A DNA stretch of 64,000 nucleotides from positions 17,426,599-17,490,598 of the forward strand of contig NC_088309.1 in assembly GCF_910592395.1 (NCBI RefSeq), read 5' to 3'. This DNA is from Lineus longissimus (lineage: Eukaryota > Nemertea > Pilidiophora > Heteronemertea > Lineidae). Shown one piece after another: positions 41,701 to 50,012 of this stretch. Both the position numbers and the translations under genes were made by a program. The notes beneath the pieces are model-generated. The model had not been told where the DNA came from. It searched no databases and saw only the letters and a list, made by a program, of their open reading frames with translations. The number at the start of each line of letters is the position of its first letter. Positions within the stretch are counted from its first letter, which is position 1.

Positions 41701-44700
41701 TAGTCTGTTTGTACATGTATATCAGAGCACTGCTTTAGCTGCCCCACACCTTAATCCAGGGGTGTTCCCTAAGGGCAATCCAAATTCTATGTGTTGGCCA
41801 ACATGTTTAGTTCCAAAACCAGTGGTAGCCAGTGATTAGCTAATGGAGCACCAGCGATAACCAGTTTTGGGTCCACTACATTATACATTTGCCCTCGTAG
41901 TTTCCAATGGAATTCCAGTGGAAAGCAGTGGCGGCATTGTAACCACGGGTAACCAATAGCATTCCAGTTGTAATCAGTTGGGTTCCAGTGACATACTGTT
42001 TATGGTTCAAGTTGTCCCAATCTATACCAGTGTATGAGGCTGACCAGTAAGAAGTAGGGCCACGCATCCCAAAGTCCATGGACTGTTGATTACCAATCGA
42101 TGGAATCGCTCAGAATCAGAGTTAGTGCTAACCAATAATGAGAGCAATACAACCGTGCAGTGCCACTGCCAGTGAATGATACAACGTCATCCTTCACATC
42201 TCACTGAAACTCACATAGCAACCAGCACAAGTCGCTAACCACGCTGCCGTAACCAGCTCTGGGCATGCTTTACATGTTTCTGTTGGTAGAATTACCCGAA
42301 GCATGTAGCTTATCTCCGCTCAAAGCTCCAGAATGCCTGTACGCCATCAGGAGAAACAGTAAATAACACAACCCAAATCACCTCGATGAGCAAGGAGATA
42401 GGTGGGCATGTGATGTTTATTCACCCAAAACGATGATAGCAACCAGTATTCAAACGAGTGAAATTACCAGCAAGTGGTTAATATCTAACGTAATTTTTAA
42501 AGACATTGAGTGCCAGAGGTGCTTTGGAGGGGGTACTTTTAGCCCCAACTTGTCGTAATGCCAAACTCCCTCCCCCAAAGTCCTATCAAACTGCAGTTGC
42601 TCCCTCATCTCGATGTAATTTATTGGCATAGTTGGCAATGAACCAGATGGAGGGGAGGGTCATTTTGGACTATGGTTTATTCAAGCAATCGCTCACCCTT
42701 AACACTTTCAGCGCCCAGCCATATTTAACGTACTTCCCCCAGGGGCCAAGGTTACGCCCCTTTTTACCCTTTTTCAAAATTATGAAAACAATAGAAGGAA
42801 TAAAGATAATTACATGAAATTTTCTGTGTTGGTTCTTCTTTATTAGATCTCTTTACAATGCATATTTGGAATGATAGTCAGCAAAGCACTTGATTTTGCA
42901 CAATGATACCCCACACATAGAACAGTAATATCTGGTGTCTTTCCGAATACCCGCTTTTTGGCATACTCTCGGCTACATCTGCCCCCGTCATCAATCTTCG
43001 ACCCGCCATTGTGCCTATTCGAATGCAGACGATCTTGGCTATAAATAGCACATTGGCTGAACATCATACTATCACCTCAAGCGCTGTATAGTTAAATTAT
43101 TTTCCCCTATACTGCGCTGCTAGTCGCCTCGAAGACAAAGCGGGAAATTTAAAAATGCGACGTAATATTACGTCGGATGGCTCAACCGTGTGAACTTGCA
43201 AGACGTAAAGTTACGTCGGATGGCGCTGAAAGTGTTAAAAACAGCAGAAGAGGTAGAAAGACACAAATACTACCAGTAAATAGGATTTCACTGGGAGTTT
43301 TATCAGTAACAAGAATTCCCAACTAGAGTTGATGCAAGAAAGTGGCAATTTGTATCAAAACACTCACAAAAATGCTACATCGTTTGCTGGGAATTGGAAT
43401 TACTGAATTCCACTATGAATGTGATGAAAGATACATTGTCACATTAATTGTAAATTCTTCACCATACAATGTAGCAACAGTCTGATCAGCCACAGCACCA
43501 TGATCAGCTTGAAGTTGACAAGAGTTTCAACTCCTCACCCTCAACCAGTTTTCCTTTGATTGTTTTGAAAATAACTTAGGCGCTCTAGCCGCTCTGGTCT
43601 GCCCAAGTTTCATCTGGCTGTGCATGTACGGGTACACAACTTGAGCGGACACAGTATCTGAATTGCTGCATATGTACAGGCACATACACTGTATCTGAGT
43701 TGCTGCATATGTACAGGCACATACACTGTATCTGAGTGGCTGTGTATGTACAGGCACATACACTGCATCCGAGTTGCTGCATATGTACAGGCACATACAC
43801 TGTATCTGAGTGGCTGTGTATGTACAGGCACATACACTGTATCTGAGTGGCTGTGTATGTACATGCACATACACTGCATCCGAGTTGCTGCATATGTACA
43901 GGCACATACACTGTATCTGAGTGGCTGTGTATGTACAGGCACATACACTGTATCAGAGTTGCTGCATATGTACAGGCACATACACTGTATCTGAATATTG
44001 GCACATACACTGTATCCGAGTTGCTGTGTATGTACTGGTACAGACGCTGTATCTGAGTTGCTGTGGATGTACTGGCACATTCAATGTACACTGTATCTGA
44101 GTTGCTGTGTATGTACTGGCACATACACTGTATCTGAGTGGCTGTGTATGTACTGGTACTACATACGCTATGCTGTGTTGCTGTATGTACTGGCACATTC
44201 ACTGTATCTGAGTTTTGTTACTTACCTGTTTATGCATTTCCACATTTAGTCCGTATGACATCTCGTAGTACTGGAAAAGAAGGCGATATTGTAGTTAGTA
44301 TCTTTAAAAAAATAATAAGCTTCGCCAGATATATATGCACGATGAATGAATGATCCATTGGAATTATAGCCTATCATCATTACAGTAGAACCTCCCTATT
44401 AAGGACACCCTCGGGACTGACAAGAGTAAAGAGTACAGTAGAATCTCTCTATTAAGGACACTCTCGGGACTGACAAATGCTGTCCTTGATAGAGCGGTGT
44501 CCTGATTGTTTGGAGAGGTCAAATTGAATGGAAACAACCAATTTGGGACCAAACCAAGTGTCCTTGATGGAGAGGTGGTCCTTAAGAGAGAGGTGTCTGC
44601 AAAGGGAGGTTCCACTGTACTTCTTTTACAAATTTAAAAGCAAGTGACCAAAGAAAACAGGGCATTGGCCACAGCATAAAACCTACCATAACATAGTGTC

Positions 44701-46688
44701 GCTGCATTTCTGTTTTTTCTTGTGCAAGTTTTTCGCACTCCATTTTCAAGCTGCAAATTGGAACAAATAATGAAATATGATTATGGTTCACAACAATTAT
44801 CAAAATTATTTATTACACCCTTATACTCCACTGATCCTTTAAAAACTGTGGACAACAACGACAACAACTAGATTTATGGTAGGCAACAGTTGAAATCACT
44901 TTTTGTTTATAAACCCAATTATGTGTCTTTGGTAAAGCAGGAATATGATTTTTTATCATACTGGACAATACTGCTGATTGAAATGACATATGAAATGACA
45001 CGGCTTCGATTCTCAACTGGTTAGCTGATTGCTCATAGTTGCATGCAAGTCCCAAGAATTAATAAAATTAATCACATTTTGTTTTTTGTTTTTTAATTGT
45101 AATCCTATTGCAGTGCAAAAAAAGGTGTATAAGCAATCAAACAGCATTCTTCACTTTATTTCATTGGTTTAAAACATTAACACTCCCTGATCGGAAATGA
45201 TGTAGTTTGATCCCATATTCAATTCAACTATAAATCCATAGATCTGGCATACACAGCACACAGCTGCCATTGCCCAGATCATCAGACAACCTGCCCATGT
45301 GTATTGATGCTGACCCATTTCACAACAAATTGACACAACACAAAATCTATATTGCTAGAACACACATGATACACATGCCCGGTGCGTTGGTCACTGCCAG
45401 TTGTTATTGAATAGACCCAGCCCACTGACAGCTAGTTGACACTTCAGGAAGAGATTAACTCCTCCCCCTTTAATAAACCAGCCAATGACAGAGGCAAGTG
45501 ACTGAATGGGCTCAAAATAGCACAGGGCGTACCAGAACACACTCCAAAACAAGCCCAACATTCATAATCTACAATTATCTTAAACTTTGGTGCCCATGAC
45601 CTTGCCAATAATGATGATGTAGGCCTCTCTTTAGCCTATATTCCACAATCTTTTAACAAAGTTAACTTTTTTTTTAAATCACTCACCAACCAACACAATC
45701 AGCAACCAGATAGATACACCAGATCCAGTAATAAGTTGATACCGGTATAGGTCTATATAGTATACTAGGAAAATAACAAGACTATCATCATCAGCATCAC
45801 AAGTAGCTTCTTAATCGTTCAGGACAATGAGAAATTCGATGAACAAAGGCCTATTCATGTCATTCCAAAGGCACCAGTTCCAGTGCTATACCAGAGGGCC
45901 TACAGTTCACACACATGCAAAGGCTATTCAGCAGGTATACTGTGTCTGTTCCATTAAATTATCACCAGTAATTTTTATGCAAATGATCAATCAAATCAAG
46001 GCTCTTCACATGCCTTTGCCATGCAAAAGCAGCAAACAACATTGAATTTGTTGCTTAATCGAGCAGGCACAGTATCGTAAATCATTGCCAAACCATTCTA
46101 TCATGTAGTCTGCAGTGCTAAAAATGGGACCACAAAGAACACAGTAACACAGAACCAAATGCCAATAATACCCACTGAAATAAGCTAAAAGATAATAAGC
46201 ATTCTAAGCAAAAATGCCAATACACATTCACAACGAGATACATTGTATCTGCATATGACGCGGCGGCACCCTCCCATATGGAGCCTCCGTCCGCTCTTTG
46301 TACAGACCTGTGATATTGCGCTTGGAGAAAGCTGAACTCTTCCTTGATGCGGTCGCATGATTCTGCCACAGTGAATTTGAAGGGCTGACCCGGCTGGGGC
46401 GGTGGACCCTAAAAACATGAAGACACAGACATGTACTATCAGCAGATTTGAACAAAGGAACCGCAGTAGTACGGGCAGCTTATCAGTCGGGAGTATACTA
46501 AGTAGTGTGTAAAATGTGGCGGCTTGAGCGGCATACTATACGCACACCCTGTACATGCAGTTTTGCAGTGAAAAATATCGGAATGTCCGTTCGTTTTCGG
46601 TCGATTTTGATGGCAAATGGGGGAAATTTTGGCGGAAAAAAAGCGGACAGATTGTAGATATAGTACTTACACGTGGATTGGGATACAT
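14605..46688 (-). CDS. gro: Groucho/TLE transcriptional co-repressor gene, 5' part (7 exons)
   Basis: Groucho/TLE proteins are nuclear co-repressors recruited by Hes/Hairy, Runx, TCF/LEF and other factors; they tetramerise through the N-terminal Q domain and recruit histone deacetylases. Seven exons were assembled by reading the minus strand, and every join keeps the frame. The product starts MYPNPR, carries the family blocks [44 protein letters not shown] and [16 protein letters not shown], then enters the proline-rich stretch [11 protein letters not shown] and ends in VKDEK. That is 179 residues of a family normally about 550-750 long; roughly residues 1-122 are the Q domain. The CcN, SP and WD40 regions are not seen and should lie at coordinates below this window. 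One gene with no sign of decay. Identification is very secure because the blocks match the family almost residue for residue. Confidence 0.96.
16045..16092. repeat. Tandem duplication, 24 bp x2
   Basis: TATGGGGTCAGCCATAGTTG followed by ATTT is repeated exactly twice. Confidence 0.88.
17275..18150. mobile_element. TIR DNA transposon, non-autonomous (CACACTGG ends)
   Basis: The left end CACACTGG is followed by sequence with CGAATTGAATTCG. The right end, read inverted, gives CACACTGGATGCGAATTGA, so the termini are imperfect inverted repeats rich in GAATT. GTGTGACGCG-type motifs recur inside. The interior is CpG-rich (17480-17860), has a GCGCATGCGC palindrome at about 17488-17500 and an (AAT)n run at 17972-17992. 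Short open frames inside do not resemble a known transposase. The superfamily is uncertain. Confidence 0.6.
18655..19060. repeat. Degenerate short-period repeat (CACTGGRAAACC type)
   Basis: Loosely repeated phrases such as GACCACTGGGAAACC, CATTGGGACTACCC and GCACTGGGAAAAC, about 20-40 bp apart. The same flavour appears at about 33000-33130 and 41800-42250, suggesting an old satellite-like family. Boundaries are approximate. Confidence 0.4.
19501..19654. mobile_element. MITE family with CAGTCCAAGTCAC ends, copy 1
   Basis: 154 bp. The left terminus is CAGTCCAAGTCACAACTGAC and the right is its imperfect inverted match ending TGTGATCTGGACTG. TA precedes the left end (19499-19500); the right flank is CA, so the duplicated TA has decayed. 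The interior (GTCAGTTGCACACAATGTAC) matches copy 2 at 62784-62918. Confidence 0.82.
20525..20690. mobile_element. Fold-back MITE (GGGCCGAATTTAC ends)
   Basis: 166 bp. The left end GGGCCGAATTTACGAAGGG pairs with the right end CCCTTTGTAAATTCGGCCC. A second inner pair (CAGGGCC at about 20585 with GGCCCTG at about 20623) means nearly the whole unit can fold on itself. There is no ORF. The superfamily is not assignable without further copies. Confidence 0.78.
25046..25081 (-). CDS. gro: Candidate 36-nt cassette exon of Groucho/TLE
   Basis: A 36-nt segment with a good acceptor (CCTTTTCTCTTGCAG) and donor (GTAAGTG) on the gene's strand inside intron 6. It has 12 codons ([12 protein letters not shown]), no stop, and phase 0 at both ends. 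Inserted between ...NAIIG and QQMQ... it would keep the frame. The encoded peptide is not a recognised conserved block, so if used it is probably alternative and lineage-specific. It could be a chance pairing of splice signals in a 23-kb intron. Confidence 0.45.
25838..26160. repeat. 21-bp minisatellite, about 15 copies
   Basis: The unit is essentially TTCAGTATCTGTATTCAGC plus two variable bases, with the copy start recurring at 25870, 25891 and onward every 21 bp. Because 21 is divisible by 3, several frames on both strands stay open: the plus strand reads FSICIQQ or SVFSSSV heptads, the minus strand [14 protein letters not shown] heptads. Nothing supports translation (no splice context or initiation signal), so it is called as repeat only. 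Confidence 0.93.
27838..28330. repeat. 42-bp minisatellite, about 12 copies
   Basis: Units carry AGAGTGTCCAAGATTCTC followed by GGATCGAGGAGACATATATA-like sequence; CCAAGATTCTC recurs at 42-bp steps (27880, 27922, 27964, 28006). Variants with GGGCACACACG in place of GAGACATATATA alternate, giving a mosaic array. The 42-bp period keeps frames open, which explains the apparent ORFs. Confidence 0.92.
30050..30084. repeat. (CTCAAAA)5 simple repeat
   Basis: Five exact copies of a 7-bp unit. Confidence 0.9.
35022..35806. mobile_element. TIR element rich in AGGTCA half-sites
   Basis: About 785 bp bounded by inverted ends: GTGCTCACCTGGG on the left, and CCCCAGGTGAGCTA on the right, whose inverse is TAGCTCACCTGGGG. 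The right end is preceded by ACGGACAACGGACGAACCGA, a phrase I associate with common repeats of marine invertebrate genomes. It carries six AGGTCA and six TGACCT hexamers between 35132 and 35634. No ORF of note. Confidence 0.6.
36527..36549. repeat. Poly-C tract, 23 nt
   Basis: Uninterrupted C run followed by GCCCCACCCC. Confidence 0.95.
38196..38270 (-). CDS. gro: Groucho/TLE coding exon 6
   Basis: 75 nt, phase 0, acceptor TGTTTGCAG and donor GGG/GTAAGTG. It encodes [20 protein letters not shown] followed by NAIIG, the end of the Q domain. The next secure exon is 23.4 kb away. In some vertebrate TLE isoforms, as I recall them, a short insertion occurs at exactly this IIG/QQ junction. Confidence 0.97.
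39087..39149 (-). CDS. gro: Groucho/TLE coding exon 5
   Basis: 63 nt, phase 0, acceptor CTATTTCAG and donor GAG/GTATGT. It encodes [20 protein letters not shown] plus E, the start of the second Q-domain helix. The exon sits 5 kb from exon 4 across an intron that carries the piggyBac relic and the 37-bp array. Confidence 0.96.
40198..40223. repeat. Poly-G tract, 26 nt
   Basis: The longest homopolymer in the window, inside Groucho intron 4. Confidence 0.95.
42703..43234. mobile_element. piggyBac-like element, internally deleted
   Basis: 532 bp flanked on both sides by TTAA (42699-42702 and 43235-43238), the piggyBac target duplication. The termini are a perfect 13-bp inverted repeat CACTTTCAGCGCC. 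Near the right end are two palindromes: CGACGTAATATTACGTCG (43158-43175) and GACGTAAAGTTACGTC (43202-43217, two-base centre). The interior keeps only the 3' end of a transposase (see 42853-42980, minus strand), so the copy cannot move by itself. Confidence 0.88.
42853..42980 (-). pseudogene. piggyBac transposase C-terminal cysteine-rich domain, broken
   Basis: Read on the minus strand, this carries the RING-like cysteine-rich tail of piggyBac transposases: an RC pair, then [23 protein letters not shown] and CFADYHS, ending YAL and a stop at 42853-42855. In the family this tail binds zinc and the terminal DNA repeats. The reading frame is broken near 42972: the codons for the first cysteine and the rest lie in different frames, with a TAG just before the main block. 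The DDD catalytic core is absent. Confidence 0.82.
43650..44213. repeat. 37-bp minisatellite, about 15 copies
   Basis: Units contain GCATATGTACAGGCACATAC and ACTGTATCTGAGTTGCT; the copy start recurs at 37-bp steps (43669, 43706 and onward). A variant unit with GTGTATGTACTGG dominates the right half. Because 37 is not a multiple of 3, the long minus-strand frames (up to 205 codons) repeat every 37 codons and are artefacts of the array. The array ends about 10 bp from the splice donor of Groucho exon 4. Confidence 0.93.
44226..44270 (-). CDS. gro: Groucho/TLE coding exon 4
   Basis: 45 nt, phase 0 at both ends, acceptor CTTTTCCAG and donor CAG/GTAAGTA. It encodes [15 protein letters not shown], essentially invariant in Groucho/TLE. 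The exon is tightly enclosed by repeats: a 37-bp minisatellite ends about 10 bp beyond its donor, and a pogo/Tigger-like insertion starts about 110 bp from its acceptor. Confidence 0.97.
44383..44617. mobile_element. pogo/Tigger-like non-autonomous element (nested or duplicated left end)
   Basis: The left end CAGTAGAACCTCCCTATTAA is preceded by TA (44381-44382). The right end GGGAGGTTCCACTG is followed by TA (44618-44619). The terminus CAGTAGAACCTC and TA target are typical of pogo/Tigger-group elements. A second left end, TACAGTAGAATCTCTCTATT, begins at 44434, so a 50-bp truncated copy precedes the full 182-bp unit. It lies within Groucho intron 3. Confidence 0.78.
44687..44750 (-). CDS. gro: Groucho/TLE coding exon 3
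   Basis: 64 nt, acceptor CCAATTTGCAG and donor ATG/GTAGG. It encodes the end of the split serine and then [20 protein letters not shown] plus [12 protein letters not shown] is one of the most conserved blocks of the Q domain. Intron 2 upstream (44751-46307) is AT-rich and holds no gene. Confidence 0.96.
44751..46307 (-). other. Groucho intron 2
   Basis: AT-rich unique-looking sequence with short homopolymer runs (for example near 45075-45095). No repeat family, RNA gene or exon recognised. Confidence 0.85.
46308..46408 (-). CDS. gro: Groucho/TLE coding exon 2
   Basis: 101 nt, acceptor TTTTTAG and donor AG/GTCTGT, ending in phase 2. It encodes [20 protein letters not shown] followed by [13 protein letters not shown]. 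The last two bases (AG) join the first base of exon 3 to make the conserved serine. This is the first amphipathic helix of the Q domain, which is needed for tetramerisation and TCF binding in the family. The 261-nt intron before it holds nothing recognisable. Confidence 0.96.
46671..46688 (-). CDS. gro: Groucho/TLE coding exon 1 (start codon)
   Basis: Six codons, MYPNPR, matching the family start (MYPQGR/MYPSPVR type). The exon ends in CGT followed by the strong donor GTAAGTA (phase 0). The stretch just upstream (46689-46727) is also open in frame for 13 codons. It is bounded at 46728-46729 by an AG after a pyrimidine run (CCTTTCTTTAG), so the 5' leader may itself be spliced there. I chose the ATG at 46686-46688 because it gives the conserved MYP start. 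Confidence 0.93.
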
Positions 46689-46727
46689 CTCGTCGTATCT
46701 GAACAGTTCCACGGCTGATGTTTTATC

Positions 46728-47300
46728 CTAAAGAAAGGCCGTATACTGGCCAGAGATAATCGAAGGCGCACTCGTGTTCCGAACAATGTCGCTCCGTGCA
46801 GTACGTCCGAAAAACTATGATAAATCCCAGATTATAGGTTCATAGACTCCAGAATGTCTGTTAGTGGATACCTGTACTCCGTATCTTGTATCCTAGATAT
46901 GCACACGTATAGAATATGTGGTGAAAACACGACTAAACGCGCAAAATGTGCGCGAAAATCTGGCGATCGAACACTGCCAGATGCCACACACGTACTCTTG
47001 CACAGTCTGCACGCGGTATTAGCTATGAGTAACAATAGCAGTAGGCAAATAAACTTGCCTTATATGGAAAACAAATGATTGGCCCTATCAACAAACACTG
47101 CTATCGACTTGAAACCCACGTGGGGTACTTAGTTATGTTCCCGTTTCTCAGCAATAAACCAATCAGAATTGAGAGGTGGAGTTAATTTTCTCGACCATCG
47201 CGCCAAAGGCGACAAGTTCGCACATAATTTACTGTCAATCAAAGCCACGTGCGGGTAGGCGAAGGGTCGCCAGACAAAAGGAAATGGGTGTTAAGCCTTT
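46728..47300 (-). promoter_or_regulatory. Likely Groucho promoter / 5' region
   Basis: The first 570 bases upstream of exon 1 are richer in CpG than the surroundings, with clusters around 46880-46990 such as CGCGCAAAATGTGCGCG. A CCAAT-type box (CCAATCAG) lies at about 47157-47164. No TATA box is clear. Position and composition suggest a CpG-type promoter, but the start site cannot be read from sequence. Confidence 0.35.
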
Positions 47301-48357
47301 TCTGTACAGGGAGACGTAGCATCTATGGTTTTCTTTGACGTTTTCTGCAGTTATCCTCAAGATTTGTAATCCACATTAATGCTTAATCCACAGAATGATT
47401 CCAAATACAGAACCAGAATGGTAGGCTGCAGAAAATTCGAACTGAAACAATGTATTTTCATACGATATATTCCTCGGTTGGGGAAATCTTCAGAAAGCGG
47501 TTAAAATATAACTTTAATCCTTTCAGAATGATCGGAATAGTAACCATTAATGTCTGTAGTCCTCTTCAATAAAATATGAAGCTGAAATTCAGTGACTATC
47601 CGGTGATCAACGCTGGTTCCATTCTACAAAACGTTGCCAACATTGGTTGAGAAGTTGACATCCAGAAATCAGACAGTTGTATGGACGTCTGGCAGCATCG
47701 CACCGATAAGTGTTTACGCTAGAAGATTTTTCATTGGCTAAAACTCTCCGATTGTGGGCGGCGCTAAGCACTCGCAGGTGGCTTTGACAAGTTTGTGTCA
47801 GAAATAGTGACTCTGTCAGGCGGGTGGCTATGAAATCGAGATCACGGCACACGGGATTTACTTGTAAGATATTTATGAGACGGCTTACGGCTCACGGTTG
47901 GAATTATAAAACCGGTTTTGCTCGACCTAACGGTTCATTATCATAATCATATTATCAGCCAGGAAGGACTTATCTTGCAATAAGCGGAGTCGCAGGGAGA
48001 TACGGATTTTACCCCTTGGGGTCCTCAGTGCTTAGAGAAATCAACCTAAGCTCTATATCACTTGTTTATCATGTTCATTGAACCAAAAACCTCTCTTCAA
48101 AAAAATGCTCATGCTGGACCTTGGCAACACCACTCACCATATTTAAAATGGCATTTACACTAACACTGGCCATGGATGATTTTAAAGGGACAATATAGGC
48201 AGCAGCTAGGTAGGCAGTTATAGTTACATCAAGTCGCCAATAGGGGTCTCTCACACCTCACAGTACGTCGAAATGATTCGCGGTTGCGCCAGGAATATAT
48301 TTAGCGCTGAATCTGACATTACCCAGGACCATTGCTGTGTATACTAGTCACTTGAAG

Positions 48358-48681
48358 ATGGCCAAATTCGCCCCTCTGCTCCTGCCTATAGTCCTCCTTT
48401 ATTGGTGTCTTGTGAAAACGAAAGGCGAAAGACCAAAATTATCCTCAGTCATGCAACTGAAGAAAATTCTTATAGAAGGCTTCCCCGAGATCAGGCTCTT
48501 TTACCCAGAGGCGGAGTATATTGAGAACAACTGGTGCAAGGGTCCTCCTGATCACACCAGGCATTGTGGATTAAGGATTTCTAACCAGAAAAACCCAGAA
48601 AAACTTGAAGGCCAAATAGCAGACTCAATCCCCACTAAATCTGGACACTTTGCTTTATCAGAGGTGTTTGATTTGCACTAA
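48358..48681 (+). CDS. Small putative secreted protein, unknown family (107 aa)
   Basis: The ATG has a good Kozak context (AAGATGG). Residues 1-23 look like a signal peptide: a basic start, then the hydrophobic run FAPLLLPIVLLYWCLV and a small/charged exit. The rest is a mixed charged segment (GFPEIRLFYPEAEYIENNW) with two cysteines at residues 60 and 70, ending EVFDLH and a stop. A TATA-like AATATATTTA lies about 60 bp upstream. No family recognised. It sits divergently 1.6 kb from the Groucho start. It could be a single-exon gene or a first exon read into its intron, or a chance ORF. Confidence 0.4.
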   Translation: MAKFAPLLLPIVLLYWCLVKTKGERPKLSSVMQLKKILIEGFPEIRLFYPEAEYIENNWCKGPPDHTRHCGLRISNQKNPEKLEGQIADSIPTKSGHFALSEVFDLH

Positions 48682-48914
48682 TAAGCAATCATGTTGCCAT
48701 GGTTACACAAATCAGATCACCATCTCACCTGAGGCATCAGTAATGACGTGCTATCATCATATCAGCTGGGAGTTTCTCATTCAGAATCTTACCCCTTGAC
48801 AATTTTGGTGTCTGCCAAGCTGGTTGGGATAGTCAGCTGGTTGGGACAGTCAGCTTGCAAAGCAGGCTGGTTGGTACAGTCCACTAGCAAAGCCGGTTGG
48901 ACTAGTCATGCCAG

Positions 48915-49330
48915 CGTCAGTAGACCATCATATCACTTCCACGAAAACCTTATTAGGAAGACACCATGCTTCCTCTATTGTCCAAGACCTGACCCTAATA
49001 GAAGCTGGTTGGGGCAGTCATGTAGCCGACAAAACTTCATGGTTTGGACAAGGGCCAGTCAGTAGACCATCAATCACTTCCAGAGGAATCTTGTTACCAA
49101 CACCATGCCCTTCTAATATTGTCCAAGGTCCCTGGTAATAAGCTGGTTGTGACAATAGTCATACCAGTCAGTAGATTATCAATCACTTCTATAGGAATCT
49201 TATTAGGTGAACACCATGCTTCTTCTAATATTGTCCAAGGCTGTTGTGACCCTAGTATAAGCTGGTTGGGACTATAAAGCCAGTAGACCATCAATCACTT
49301 CGATGGACAATATTAGAAGAAGCATTGTGT
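48915..49330. repeat. Irregular tandem repeat, period about 110-140 bp, 4 copies
   Basis: Units hold TAGACCATCAATCACTTC, AACACCATGCTTCTTCTAAT, TTGTCCAAGG and AGCTGGTTGGGAC. The unit start recurs at 48921, 49063, 49172 and 49284. The last unit ends in an inverted piece (GGACAATATTAGAAGAAGCA), so the array is closed by a local inversion. Further AGCTGGTTGG remnants run back to about 48815. Confidence 0.85.
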
Positions 49331-49904
49331 TTTCTAAATAGGTTTTCTAAGACTTTGGTTATAGCTGGTTGGAACATACCTCCTTGTCATAATCATGTGC
49401 GCATCCTGGTAATAAGTTGGTTAAACCCAGAGCCTTGGGTGTCAAGATGTAGACACTTAACATGTCTGTTGTCCTGTGTCCCAACGACCCTGTCCCCAGT
49501 TATCAGCGAGTTGCACAGGTACCATGTCTGTCATTATCACCATCATTGTCATAATTACCCAGCCTTAGCTTTCCCAGAGTAATCAGCATGTGCGAGTTGT
49601 AGAAAGTTATCCTGTGTTGCATTGTCAGCAAGTCACTATTGACCTCATGTTCTGATGTTGTCCTGTGTCACATATCAAATCTGGTACCATTTGTGACACG
49701 GAGGACTGGGTTACAGTTACATGTCTTGCAGGTCACGATCCATTTGACTCGATAGAAACACGGACAGATTTACATATGGTGCTTTAGGCATGCTCCCCTC
49801 CTTTTCGTGGAACAAAGATTTTTTATGGTGTAACAGCAAAAAAGGCATATGTTAGCCCTCAACCAGAAGACACATTATGGTGCTTAAATTTCCATTTTTT
49901 TCTG

Positions 49905-50012
49905 TACAAGGGCACCAACCCCCCCCCCCCCCCTTGTCTCCAAGATCACACGTTCTGTCCTCTCTGGGAGGGCTGCACCCACCCCTTTCTTTAATTTCTG
50001 GGTCCGCCACTG
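49905..50012 (-). mobile_element. Transposon-derived fragment with poly-C
   Basis: Read on the minus strand the segment gives ADPEIKERGG-type translation with a poly-G run (49919-49933 on plus). The edge sequence CTGGGTCCGCCACTGG is a phrase I associate with invertebrate repeats. No transposase remains. Confidence 0.4.

Larger units (their letters stand above)
39150..44225 (-). other. Groucho intron 4 (repeat-rich)
   Basis: Five kilobases holding a 26-nt poly-G tract (40198-40223), a degenerate CCAGT-rich stretch (about 41800-42250), the piggyBac relic (42703-43234) and the 37-bp minisatellite (about 43650-44213). A 196-codon open frame on the plus strand (40918-41508) has no family features and is treated as chance. 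Confidence 0.8.

Noticed and set aside
42843-43067. 74-codon minus-strand ORF within the piggyBac element as a gene
   Set aside because: The conserved transposase residues are in another frame; this ORF is the frame-shifted reading of the same DNA.
43585-44202. 205-codon minus-strand ORF with CTYTATQIQ-type repeats
   Set aside because: Direct translation of the 37-bp minisatellite; the protein period is 37 residues, as expected from an array whose unit is not divisible by 3.
44364-44615. Minus-strand ORF reading [12 protein letters not shown], also at 51795-52010
   Set aside because: It is the translation of the non-autonomous pogo/Tigger-like repeat, seen again in other copies with frame changes.
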